This document shows positions 1 through 6,078 of a DNA stretch of 11,664 nt, in pieces. The notes under the pieces were generated by a model. That model searched no databases. It worked only from the letters and a program-made list of their open reading frames with translations, and was not told the DNA's origin. The first letter of the stretch is position 1. Every line of letters starts with the position of its first letter. The DNA is from Verrucomicrobiota bacterium (GTDB taxonomy: Bacteria > Verrucomicrobiota > Verrucomicrobiia > Opitutales > UBA2995): positions 1 through 11,664 of the forward strand of contig JAPUIL010000641.1 in the NCBI GenBank assembly GCA_027297085.1. Direction: 5' to 3'. The position numbers were made by a program, and so were the translations under genes.

Positions 1-577
1 GGGAATAGGCGGTAGTATTGTAACGCCAGCGGGTTCCTGCGGGAGCTTCGAATGTTAGGTCATCCTTCAGCCCCGAGCTCATGGAGATCAGATGCTTTAC
101 GGTGATCTTGGCTTCTTGTTCGGGTGTTGCGCGCGACCAGCCAACACCGAGGTGTTTGTGGACAGGATCCTTTAGCGATAGTAAGCCTTTTTCCTGAGTA
201 ATGCCGACAATGAGTGCGGCAATCGATTTCTGGGCAGATGCGACATCCTCAATCGTGCTGCCGTAGGCAACTGATCCGTGAAGGCGTCTGGAGAATTTTC
301 CTTCTCCATCATCGTATTTTTCCGGTGGCCAGTATTGTTCGGCCAGAATTTTTCCGTTTTGCAGAATCAGGACACCCGAGGAGCGTTGTTCGCCTGCAAA
401 TGTGAGCAGCTCGTCCAATTTCGATTGGTCCCATCCGGCTGAGGCTGGATCAATAGTTTCCCACTCACCATTCTCAGGAGGGAAATAGATTCCTTTCTCG
501 CAAGTGCATGCTGAAGTAAATATCAGCATAGCGGCTAGCCAAAACGAAGTCAGACAGAGCTTGTAAGGAGGAGCCAT
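1..577 (-). CDS. Serine hydrolase, beta-lactamase (class C / PBP4-like) family, lipoprotein; 5' part only
   Basis: I translated the minus strand from the ATG at 577; the frame stays open for 192 codons to the window edge, so the C-terminus is missing. Residues 1-24 form a hydrophobic signal sequence ending in TSAC, a plausible but imperfect lipobox (T at -3), so the protein is probably anchored in the outer membrane or periplasm. The SxxK nucleophile/base motif is S114-A-Q-K117, followed by the family pattern 'LSLKDPVHKHL'. The second motif falls at Y186-N187-T188 in 'WRYNTTAY', where most members have YxN; the third residue here is T. The KTG-like third motif lies outside the window. Known members are esterases, D-aminopeptidases or transpeptidase-like enzymes, so the substrate cannot be assigned. 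No clear Shine-Dalgarno precedes the ATG. Confidence 0.85.
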   Translation of the reverse strand, partial: MAPPYKLCLTSFWLAAMLIFTSACTCEKGIYFPPENGEWETIDPASAGWDQSKLDELLTFAGEQRSSGVLILQNGKILAEQYWPPEKYDDGEGKFSRRLHGSVAYGSTIEDVASAQKSIAALIVGITQEKGLLSLKDPVHKHLGVGWSRATPEQEAKITVKHLISMSSGLKDDLTFEAPAGTRWRYNTTAYS

Positions 578-729
578 AGAATTTTGGGTTAAATACGGGG
601 TACTGATTTACATTGGAGGTGATAAGTGGTTCGAAGAAGTAAAAGGTATTTTCTATTTGGCTAACCTGTCCAACTCAAGGCCTTAAACAGTGGGTGGAAA
701 ATTAAGAAGAAAAGGAATTGGCCGCGAAA

Positions 730-778
730 GAGCGCAAGGAACTCAAAATAAAAAAACTTTTTTGTGCTCTTTGCGCTC
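730..778. repeat. Imperfect inverted repeat downstream of the EamA gene
   Basis: Arms at 730-748 and 760-778 pair over 19 positions with two mismatches and one G-U, around an A/T-rich loop. The outer eight bases (GAGCGCAA/TTGCGCTC) are perfect. It lies just past the stop of the minus-strand EamA gene and could act in termination, but no T-tract follows the stem on the minus strand, so it is not a classic intrinsic terminator. The phrase 'GCGAAAGAGCGCAAGG' also resembles short intergenic repeats. Confidence 0.45.
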
Positions 779-805
779 ATTAAAACATTTGGTTAAAAAG
801 GAAGT

Positions 806-1696
806 TTAATTTCGCGTGTGCGTGAAATAGTTGCGGCCGAGGATGACGGTAAAGATACCGCCGAGGATGAGGGTGGAAGCGATGGTCAGGCGGAGGGTTA
901 TGTACTCGAACACAAAAACTACTCCGCCCAGAGCGGCGATGACGGGAACGAGGAGTTGGACCACTCCGGCCTGGGTAGCGGACAATCCGCGTAAGGCAAT
1001 GTACCAGATGGTGTAACCGATCCCCGAAGCGATACCACCGGACAGACAAGCCAGTATGATGCCTTCTGTTGAGAAGTGTAATAGGCGAAAAGAAACTACT
1101 CCTACGACCAAGACCATGGGAACGGTTCTCAAAAAATTAAACCCGGTATCCATCAGTGGATTTTTTGATCCGCGGCCATTTAAAGTGTATAATCCCCAGG
1201 CGATACCGGCCAGGGTCATAAGGAAAAATCCGGGAAGGGAGGGCGTGGCAACATTAGGTAGCACCAGATAGACAAATCCCAGGAATGAAATGATTACGCC
1301 CAACCATTCGGTGATATGTAGCCGGTTACCGGATACGAGAGAAACAAGGATGATGGTGATCTGGGTCCAGCCGAAAAGAATGAGCGCTCCAGTGCCGGTT
1401 TCAAGTCGCAGATAAGCAAAGGAAAAGGTGATAGCATAAATGAAGAGCATGGCGCCTCCCCACCAGCTGCCTTTGGAAGTTGGTTCAGAACTTTTGCTCC
1501 CGGCAAATTGAATGATGATCAGGAGGGTTATTGCACCTGATAAAAGACGCATAATCGTAAAACCGGACGCATCGATAGTGGCGTTTCCCAGTGCCAACCG
1601 GCATAGGACCGAGTTGGCAGCAAAAGCAGTGAGCGCCAAGGCGGTGCAGGAGATGGTTTTTAGGATGGGTTGGGACAGAACGAATGCAGTGTCCAA
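806..1696 (-). CDS. EamA-family (DMT superfamily) inner-membrane transporter
   Basis: This is an integral membrane protein of about 296 residues with roughly ten hydrophobic segments in two EamA halves. The first half begins at the segment 'TALALTAFAANSVLCRLALG'. The second half ends with the family pattern 'QAGVVQLLVPVIAALGG', then an acidic E and a final hydrophobic helix before a basic tail (GRNYFTHTRN). DMT members usually export metabolites or amino acids; the substrate is unknown. The longest frame starts at an ATG at 1840, but its first 48 residues are rich in P, S, F, Y and L, encoded by a heptad repeat, and unlike the family. The only alternative initiator nearby is TTG at 1696 (CTG at 1678 is also possible), which gives the usual family length, so I chose 1696 tentatively. 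There is no good ribosome binding site at any of them. Confidence 0.85.
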   Translation of the reverse strand: MDTAFVLSQPILKTISCTALALTAFAANSVLCRLALGNATIDASGFTIMRLLSGAITLLIIIQFAGSKSSEPTSKGSWWGGAMLFIYAITFSFAYLRLETGTGALILFGWTQITIILVSLVSGNRLHITEWLGVIISFLGFVYLVLPNVATPSLPGFFLMTLAGIAWGLYTLNGRGSKNPLMDTGFNFLRTVPMVLVVGVVSFRLLHFSTEGIILACLSGGIASGIGYTIWYIALRGLSATQAGVVQLLVPVIAALGGVVFVFEYITLRLTIASTLILGGIFTVILGRNYFTHTRN

Positions 1697-1728
1697 TAAT
1701 AATGGGATGAAGACAAGGGAGGAATAAA

Positions 1729-1800
1729 GAAGGTAAGAAGGATGAAGGTAGAAGGCAGAAGGATGAGGGGTGAAGGCAGGATAAGGGAAAAGTGAAAAAG
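1729..1800 (+). repeat. Heptanucleotide purine-rich tandem repeat (GAAGGNN)
   Basis: Positions 1737-1778 read as six uninterrupted 7-base units of the form GAAGGAT, GAAGGTA, GAAGGCA and variants. More degenerate units extend to 1729 and 1800. The strand is almost all purine. The repeat lies directly upstream of the EamA gene on the minus strand and creates a spurious open N-terminal extension there. Confidence 0.8.
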
Positions 1801-1974
1801 TTGATGGAAACTGGTAATTGGAGAACGGAATTAGGCGCAAAAGAGTGCAGAGATCGCAAAAAGGAAAAATGGAGATGATTAAATTCCCTCATATCGGTAT
1901 CGAAAATGATAAAGATCAGGATCAAGATTTTTGATTGGAATAGAAGGTTGTCAGGGGGATCTTATTAGAAGATA

Positions 1975-2502
1975 ATGGGTCGAAAGGAAATTATGAGATC
2001 TACGGTAATTATCATTTCGTTTCTTGTGGCAGCCACCTCCCTTAAAGCAGAGGTGGTGCTTAACTTTGGTGACCCAGAGGACTTTACTGATTTTGAGTAT
2101 GCCCAGACTCGGCGAACTATTCAGCCTGAGTTTTTCAGTAAGAATATACTGGGGCGCCTTGAGAAGGCAGTTGAGAAATCTCTCCCAGACGGAGTAGTCC
2201 TAACTCTTAATTTTAAGGATATTGATTTGGCAGGAAGATTTGAACCGTGGCAGAGAATTCCGCTCAACGACGTACGCATGCTCAAGAGCCGATATCCACC
2301 GAGTGCTGAGTTTTCATACCGATTAGTCGATGAAAACGGAAAGGTCTTGGCAGAAGGTGATCAAACGCTGAAAGATTTGGGATATCAGGATAGGTATACA
2401 AGACGCACCAGAGCTACAGATCCATTTTATTACGAATGGCGAATGTTGGAGAGTTGGATCAAATTCAAGCTTCTAAAAGAAGTTGAAAAGAATGAAGATT
2501 GA
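1975..2502 (+). CDS. DUF3016 family secreted protein, copy 1
   Basis: The product is 175 residues with a signal peptide at about 1-25 (cleavage likely after SLKA). The mature part fits DUF3016: 'VVLNFGDPEDFTDFEYAQ' at the start, a central 'DIDLAGRFEPW' (about residues 82-92), 'KSRYPP' (104-109), a 'YRLVDENGKVLAEG' hairpin and a C-terminal 'FYYEWRMLESWIK'. DUF3016 proteins are small periplasmic proteins of unknown function found in gammaproteobacteria and Verrucomicrobiota. The neighbour starting at 2506 aligns without gaps over the full length, with M1 and M7 in register, so either ATG 1975 or ATG 1993 may be used. The 1993 start has a better Shine-Dalgarno (AAAGGA at 1983-1988). The last codons lie in heptad-repeat sequence. 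Confidence 0.85.
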   Translation: MGRKEIMRSTVIIISFLVAATSLKAEVVLNFGDPEDFTDFEYAQTRRTIQPEFFSKNILGRLEKAVEKSLPDGVVLTLNFKDIDLAGRFEPWQRIPLNDVRMLKSRYPPSAEFSYRLVDENGKVLAEGDQTLKDLGYQDRYTRRTRATDPFYYEWRMLESWIKFKLLKEVEKNED

Positions 2503-2514
2503 AGAGTGAAAATC
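2494..2514 (+). repeat. Short heptad repeat at the junction of the two DUF3016 genes
   Basis: Three period-7 units occur: GAAGATT (2494), GAAGAGT (2501) and GAAAATC (2508). They contain the TGA stop of the first DUF3016 gene (2500-2502) and the GTG start of the second (2506). The middle unit and the bases after it match the repeat at 3830-3840. Confidence 0.6.
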
Positions 2515-3033
2515 TTTGATACAATGATCCGATTCCGGATGGTAAGCCTTTGTCTGGCCTCTGCCGTCTCACTTAGTGCGGACGTGGTACTTAATTTTGG
2601 CGATCCGAAGGGCTTTACAGATTTTGAGTATGCGCAGACTCGGAGGACCATCTCGACGGAGTTTTTTGCCAATGAAGTTATTGTGTATCTCGAACGTGCG
2701 GTTGAGAAAGTGTTTCCGGAGGGTGTAGTCCTCACACTGGATTTTCAGGATATCGATTTAGCGGGTGGTTTTGAACCATGGCAATTCATCCCACTCAATG
2801 ATGTCCGTTTCTATAAAAGCCGGTATCCACCAAAAGCGATGTTTACTTACCGATTGGAAGATGGAGAAGGAAATGTCCTGGCTGAAGGTGACGAGGCACT
2901 GAGAGAACCGAGTTATCAGGAACGATTTTCCAGGCGGACCGGAGTAACTGAACCTTTTTACTATGAAAGGCGTATGCTTGAGCGTTGGATTAAATCCAAT
3001 CTTCCGAAAGAAGTGAAAAAGGCAGAAGGATGA
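2506..3033 (+). CDS. DUF3016 family secreted protein, copy 2
   Basis: This is the tandem paralogue of the preceding gene and has the same length of 175 residues. My hand count gives about 108 identities (about 62% overall, about 67% after the signal peptide) with no gaps. The predicted signal peptide ends near residue 25 (SLSA|D). Conserved blocks are 'FTDFEYAQTRRTI', 'DIDLAG.FEPW', 'IPLNDVR', 'KSRYPP', 'VLAEGD' and 'FYYE.RMLE.WIK'. The start is GTG at 2506, three bases after the upstream stop; ATG 2524 is the alternative, but neither has a strong ribosome binding site. The close spacing suggests translational coupling with copy 1. The stop codon lies inside another heptad repeat. Function is unknown; paired copies might form a heteromer, which is inference. 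Confidence 0.85.
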   Translation: MKIFDTMIRFRMVSLCLASAVSLSADVVLNFGDPKGFTDFEYAQTRRTISTEFFANEVIVYLERAVEKVFPEGVVLTLDFQDIDLAGGFEPWQFIPLNDVRFYKSRYPPKAMFTYRLEDGEGNVLAEGDEALREPSYQERFSRRTGVTEPFYYERRMLERWIKSNLPKEVKKAEG

Positions 3034-3045
3034 AGGCAGAAGGTG
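3018..3045 (+). repeat. Heptad repeat overlapping the 3' end of DUF3016 copy 2
   Basis: Four 7-base units are visible: AAAGGCA, GAAGGAT, GAAGGCA and GAAGGTG. The gene's stop codon TGA (3031-3033) and the codons for its last residues (K-A-E-G) are made of repeat sequence. It is the same family as 1729-1800. Confidence 0.7.
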
Positions 3046-3052
3046 GAATTTT

Positions 3053-3082
3053 GCCACAGATGATCACGGATTTAACCGGATA
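3053..3082 (+). repeat. Short intergenic repeat of the 'GCCACaGAT..CACGGAT' type, copy 1
   Basis: The stretch resembles 4843-4867 (GCCACGGATGG...CACGGATAA). Both copies are built from imperfect CACGGAT-like units and lie in gene-free DNA. Phrases of this type are common intergenic fillers in several phyla. The rest of 3083-3207 shows nothing I can name. Confidence 0.4.
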
Positions 3083-3207
3083 ATCTAGAAAGCTCATGTT
3101 CTCCCTCGCCAATCAGTGCCTCCAACCTTGGCTGATTTATTACTTTAGAGATTTAAGAATGATCAGGTATTGTTCGTGGTATTTGTAAAGTAGCTGTGAG
3201 TGGAATC

Positions 3208-3221
3208 GGCGTATTGACGCC
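3208..3221. promoter_or_regulatory. Small dyad upstream of the antitoxin gene, possible operator
   Basis: GGCGT-attg-ACGCC is a perfect 5-bp dyad 27 bases before the antitoxin ATG. It is directly followed by an A/T-rich TACTATAAA stretch that could serve as a -10 region. Antitoxins often bind dyads at their own promoter, so this is a candidate autoregulatory site. No convincing -35 was found and the assignment is speculative. Confidence 0.25.
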
Positions 3222-3248
3222 TACTATAAAACTGCTAGATTGGGGATC

Positions 3249-3485
3249 ATGGCGCTATCAATAAAAGAACTTGAAAGAGAAGCTTTGCAGTTGACTGCAT
3301 CGGAGCGAGAAAAACTTGCTTCAAGCTTATTACAAAGTACGAATAATCAGGAGATTTCGGATATAGATAAAGCCTGGCTCTTGGTCGCCGAGGAACGGTA
3401 TCAAGCCCTCAAGAGTGGTCAGGACGAAGGTATTTCTGAAAGCGATTTTCTTAAGAAAATTGAGGCTAATCTTGGATGGAAATAA
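3249..3485 (+). CDS. Antitoxin of a RelE/ParE-type module (addiction module protein, TIGR02574-like)
   Basis: The protein is 78 residues and highly charged. It begins 'MALSIKELEREALQLTASER' and continues 'EKLASSLLQS', the N-terminal helix pattern of the short 'putative addiction module component' family. A central 'W' block follows ('DKAWLLVAEERYQALKSGQ'), and the C-terminus is 'ESDFLKKIEANLGWK'. Such antitoxins bind and neutralise a ParE/RelE-like partner and usually repress their own operon. I chose ATG 3249, preceded closely by GGGG, over an in-frame TTG at 3240. The gene overlaps the toxin start (ATG 3476) by ten bases, the usual arrangement. Since the toxin frame is broken, this antitoxin may now have no cognate target here. 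Confidence 0.85.
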   Translation: MALSIKELEREALQLTASEREKLASSLLQSTNNQEISDIDKAWLLVAEERYQALKSGQDEGISESDFLKKIEANLGWK

Positions 3486-3767
3486 TCTTTGCCTCCGGGG
3501 TATTGGAAGAGGTATCTGCCTCTGCCGAATACTATGAGAAAGAGGTGGATGGTTTAGGTGCTGCGTTTTTCAGGAATCTAGGTGATGCGCTAAGCAATTA
3601 AAGAGCGTCCTTTGGCGTATCGAATTATTCAAGGAGCTTTTCGTCGTCATTTGCTTGCCCGGTTTCCCTATGGAATAATTTATAGGATAGACGATGACGT
3701 CATCTATGTGGTTGCGGTGATGCACCTGAAAAGGAATCCAGGTTATTGGAAAAATCGAAAAGAATAA
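3476..3767 (+). pseudogene. RelE/ParE-family toxin, disrupted by a frameshift
   Basis: The frame from ATG 3476 encodes 'MEIIFASGVLEEVSASAEYY' and continues to 'FFRNLGDALSN', then stops at TAA 3599-3601 after 41 residues. The next frame (+1) from 3594 continues 'AIKERPLAYRIIQGAFRRHL' and ends 'MHLKRNPGYWKNRKE' at TAA 3765-3767. Joined, the parts make a normal ParE/RelE toxin of about 96 residues, including the conserved RRH...FPY...IYR core and the terminal 'H..RNPGYW'. The junction is compatible with loss of two bases from an ancestral CTA-AAG-GCA (L-K-A) or gain of one A. No slippery heptamer is visible, so I read this as inactivation, unless it is an assembly error. Confidence 0.82.
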
Positions 3768-3810
3768 CGGTCTGTCAACAGATTGCTTTGGATAACAAGG
3801 AAGACATTTT

Positions 3811-3843
3811 GATGGGTGAAGAAAATAGTGAAGAGTGAAATGT
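3811..3843 (+). repeat. Heptad-type purine repeat after the broken toxin
   Basis: Degenerate period-7 units occur: GATGGGT, GAAGAAA, then after a five-base break GAAGAGT and GAAATGT. This resembles the repeat at 2494-2514 and lies between the toxin relic and the 26-bp inverted repeat. Confidence 0.45.
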
Positions 3844-3851
3844 CTCACAGG

Positions 3852-3943
3852 TAGAATCAGGTAGACTTTCCCTGCGGTCTCCTTGGCTCGGCGAAGCCTT
3901 GCTGGCGAAGACGGCTGCCGCAGGGAAAGTCTACCTGATTCTA
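3852..3943. repeat. 92-bp hairpin element with 26-bp perfect inverted repeats
   Basis: The arms at 3852-3877 and 3918-3943 are exact reverse complements over 26 bases (outer TAGAATCAGG, inner CTGCGG). The 40-base middle contains a smaller dyad, GGCT-cggcga-AGCC, at 3885-3898. It carries no coding capacity and has the form of a REPIN or very small MITE. No obvious target duplication flanks it. It sits downstream of both the toxin relic and the convergent TonB-domain gene and could also fold as a bidirectional terminator, though it lacks T-tracts. Confidence 0.75.
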
Positions 3944-3954
3944 GTAAATACCTA

Positions 3955-3978
3955 CTCTGCGCCTCTGCGTCTCCGCTG
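3955..3978 (+). repeat. Short period-8 repeat (CTCTGCGN)
   Basis: Three units, CTCTGCGC, CTCTGCGT and the degenerate CTCCGCTG, lie immediately downstream of the minus-strand TonB-domain gene. It is a small intergenic repeat with no known role. Confidence 0.4.
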
Positions 3979-3985
3979 AGAATTT

Positions 3986-4699
3986 TCAGAAATTCAACTG
4001 TTGGCGGGCGCGAACGGTTACTGGGTCGCCTCTGCTTTTAGGTGGACTGAATTTCCAGAGGCGGATGGCTTCCAGAGCTGATTCGCTGAATGCTTCGTGG
4101 CTGGACGAGATGATTGTGGGGGCACGAACAGAACCCTTCTCGTCTATAAAAAACTCGATCAGGACTCCGCCTGCCAAGTTGGTTTGCATAAGATCCTCAG
4201 GATAGATCGGAGCTGTGGTCTCAATCCGGACTAGAGGTTGATCCAGGTCCAAGGGACCGAATACGAGTGATTTAACCGTTCGCTCATCTACCCAATAGGG
4301 TCGTGTCTTTTCACCAATCTTTCTAACTGTGACATGCCTGTCCGAAATAAAATGGTTTTTAATAATTAGCCGGGCCGCTACCGGTTGTCCGTCTTTTACC
4401 GCGGGTTGGAATTCTGTTTTGCTGACCGTGTTAATAACCGCCAGGCTGAATGCCCGGTGGGTTGATTTGAGAATGACAATATCTCCGACAATCCCCTCGT
4501 TGTTAACTTCAATCAAAGCCTCGGTATATCCCGATATTTCAGAGGTGGCAACCCAGGGGAATGGCACGTCGATTCGCTTGAGAGGAACCGGGCTGGTGGA
4601 GGTATTTTCAACGACATCCGCAAGCATGGAGAAATTTATTGAGACAGCCGCTAAAAAGTAAACGAGGCCAATTATTGTATGAAGTAAGGTACGCTTCAT
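3986..4699 (-). CDS. Secreted or anchored protein with two TonB C-terminal domains
   Basis: The protein has 237 residues. Residues 1-28 form a basic, hydrophobic signal or anchor sequence. A first TonB_C-like domain spans about 56-118 ('ALIEVNNEGIVGDIVILKST' to 'FQPAVKDGQPVAARLIIKNHF'). A second, more canonical one spans about 163-237 ('PIYPEDLMQTNLAGGVLIEF', 'IDEKGSV', 'FSESALEAIRLWKFSPPKSR'). TonB_C domains normally contact outer-membrane receptors to pass on energy from ExbBD. This protein lacks the long proline-rich spacer of classical TonB and has no exbB/exbD neighbours, so it may serve another envelope role. ATG 4699 is chosen because GGAG lies eight bases upstream; the frame also opens at a TTG at 4723. 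It is a single gene, convergent with the toxin-antitoxin locus. Confidence 0.82.
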   Translation of the reverse strand: MKRTLLHTIIGLVYFLAAVSINFSMLADVVENTSTSPVPLKRIDVPFPWVATSEISGYTEALIEVNNEGIVGDIVILKSTHRAFSLAVINTVSKTEFQPAVKDGQPVAARLIIKNHFISDRHVTVRKIGEKTRPYWVDERTVKSLVFGPLDLDQPLVRIETTAPIYPEDLMQTNLAGGVLIEFFIDEKGSVRAPTIISSSHEAFSESALEAIRLWKFSPPKSRGDPVTVRARQQLNF

Positions 4700-4707
4700 C
4701 AGGATTT

Positions 4708-4711
4708 CTCC
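4708..4711 (-). promoter_or_regulatory. Shine-Dalgarno GGAG for the TonB-domain gene
   Basis: GGAG on the minus strand stands eight bases before ATG 4699. It is one of the few clear ribosome binding sites in this window and decides the start against the upstream TTG 4723. Confidence 0.65.
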
Positions 4712-4842
4712 ATTTATATACAATACGTGAATTCCGTAAGATCGTAATTATTAGGCGGGAAAGGGGATGGGGCAACGGTTTAATGCATTTCCTAGCACGA
4801 AGGCGCTAAAAAGCGAAGACTTTCTAAATCTTTTAAAATTTA

Positions 4843-4867
4843 GCCACGGATGGATCACCACGGATAA
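4843..4867 (+). repeat. Short intergenic repeat of the 'CCACGGAT' type, copy 2
   Basis: Two CCACGGAT units are separated by GGATCA. It is related to 3053-3082. The rest of 4712-4988 has no gene; a weak 7-bp dyad (4883-4889 with 4947-4953) encloses a small AGGCA-aga-TGCCT hairpin at 4914-4926, and I see nothing else in it. Confidence 0.4.
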
Positions 4868-4988
4868 GCTCTATATGGAGTAGAACAGGCTTCCTGTGAA
4901 TGGGTTTGGTGACAGGCAAGATGCCTATCCCTACTTTATTGTAAAACCTGTTCAACCCGTGGCTAGAACTGTGTCCATGACTTCTTCC

Positions 4989-5029
4989 TTACTTCATATA
5001 CTTGTTCACGAATGGTAGTACCGAGGCGT
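4989..5029 (-). pseudogene. Relic or copy of the 3' end of the neighbouring esterase gene
   Basis: Read on the minus strand this encodes 'ASVLPFVNKYMK' plus TAA, matching the last twelve residues of the adjacent esterase ('ASVLPFVNRYMK' plus TGA). At DNA level 4993-5029 and 5104-5140 align over 37 bases with five mismatches and no gap, exactly 111 bases apart. The differences include a conservative K/R change and synonymous changes, which suggests that both copies were once coding. Similarity does not extend further upstream, so this looks like the tail of a deleted tandem paralogue. Confidence 0.7.
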
Positions 5030-5099
5030 CCGACTTCGCTGGGAGCTTACGTCGTGACTAAAGACCGTTCCTACTGGGGATTATCCGTCGCTACATCGC
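5030..5099. other. REP-like sequence between the two esterase tails
   Basis: On the minus strand the segment contains GTAGGAACGGTCTTTAGTC followed by AGCTCCCAGCGAAG. This pattern is reminiscent of extragenic palindromic repeats and partly shared with 10690-10760 (GTAGGA...CTCCC). Pairing is imperfect. It has no coding potential. Confidence 0.35.
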
Positions 5100-6068
5100 T
5101 CATTTCATATATCGGTTCACAAAGGGTAGTACCGAGGCGTAGGCAGCTTCGATTTCCGCAGGATCACCGCCTCCGAAACCGTGTTCACCGTTTTGAATAC
5201 TTATAAGTTTATGAGGGACGCCCTGTTGTTTAAATTGTTCGGCCATCATGACGGATTGTTCATAAGGGACATCCGTGTCTGCTGTGCCGTGAATCATTAA
5301 AGTGGGGGGATAGTTTTTCGTTACGTTTTTTACAGCCATGTAAGGATAAAACTTCTCCGGCTCAGTATGGGGATCGAAGCCGGAAACCTGCTTGGGCCAG
5401 AGACCTTGTTGGCGACAGTAGTTGTAAAACATTCCTCCGTTTCCTTCGCGATCGCCCGAATTTGCGATCGCTGGACCGTTTGGAATATCCGCCACTTCTT
5501 CCCAGGCTATTTTGCTGCGATTGTGACGTTGGTGGGGACTGGGAGTGCTGTACCATTCGCCGATCAAATCGCCGTACCCATAGAAGCTGACTAGAACGGT
5601 TGGAGGTGGTTCAACACGAAATCCCGAGGTGAGTGTAAGACAACCGCCGGCAGAGCCGCCGGCAACGGCGATTTTGGAGGTATCGACATTGAAGAGCCGC
5701 GGTCCGTCTTTGCGCAACCATTTGAATGCGTCTTCCAGGTCCTCAATGATTTGCGGCAACTTGCTTTCGGGTGCCAGCCGGTAATCGATTGAAACTATGG
5801 CATAGCCGGCGTTTAAAAACATTTCGCGGATAGGATCTCGCACGCTTTGCCGGCCGCCATTGATTAAAGCGCCCCCGTGTATCCAGACTAGTACAGGCCG
5901 GATTACCTCGTCATCGACTCGGTGCACGTCGGCTTTAATTTCGAGGTCTCCTACTATTTTGTAAGTGAAGGTTTCTACTTTGATAGTTGAAGCAAAACTA
6001 CCTGATGCAAAAGCCAAAGTCAGGGTGAAAGTTAATACGTAAGTGAATATCGCGGATGTTCTGTTCAT
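5100..6068 (-). CDS. Secreted alpha/beta-hydrolase (BD-FAE / carboxylesterase-like)
   Basis: The protein has 322 residues with an N-terminal signal peptide (about 1-27, ending SGSFAS). The catalytic set is complete: the oxyanion motif H64-G-G-A in 'VWIHGGALINGG', the nucleophile S139 in 'GGSAGG', the probable acid D264 in 'HGTADTDVPY' and the base H296 in 'NGEHGFGGGD'. 'YRLAPESKLP' (97-106) is also typical of the HSL/BD-FAE-type esterases. It likely hydrolyses an ester in the periplasm or outside the cell; the substrate is unknown. The frame is open upstream to 6176, but ATG 6068 begins a proper signal peptide and follows the preceding gene's stop by ten bases, so the longer start would overlap that gene. 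It is the last gene of a probable operon, and a copy of its 3' end lies just downstream. Confidence 0.88.
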   Translation of the reverse strand: MNRTSAIFTYVLTFTLTLAFASGSFASTIKVETFTYKIVGDLEIKADVHRVDDEVIRPVLVWIHGGALINGGRQSVRDPIREMFLNAGYAIVSIDYRLAPESKLPQIIEDLEDAFKWLRKDGPRLFNVDTSKIAVAGGSAGGCLTLTSGFRVEPPPTVLVSFYGYGDLIGEWYSTPSPHQRHNRSKIAWEEVADIPNGPAIANSGDREGNGGMFYNYCRQQGLWPKQVSGFDPHTEPEKFYPYMAVKNVTKNYPPTLMIHGTADTDVPYEQSVMMAEQFKQQGVPHKLISIQNGEHGFGGGDPAEIEAAYASVLPFVNRYMK

Positions 6069-6078
6069 GGTGCTTGTT

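Noticed and set aside
1729..1800. CRISPR-like array
   Set aside because: Units are seven bases with no spacers; it is a tandem heptad repeat.
3476..3767. Programmed +1 frameshift in the toxin gene
   Set aside because: No slippery sequence, internal Shine-Dalgarno or downstream stem at the junction; a simple two-base loss or one-base gain explains it.
4883..4953. Inverted repeat GAACAGG/CCTGTTC as a mobile element end
   Set aside because: Only seven bases pair before a mismatch, over a 57-base loop; this is compatible with chance.
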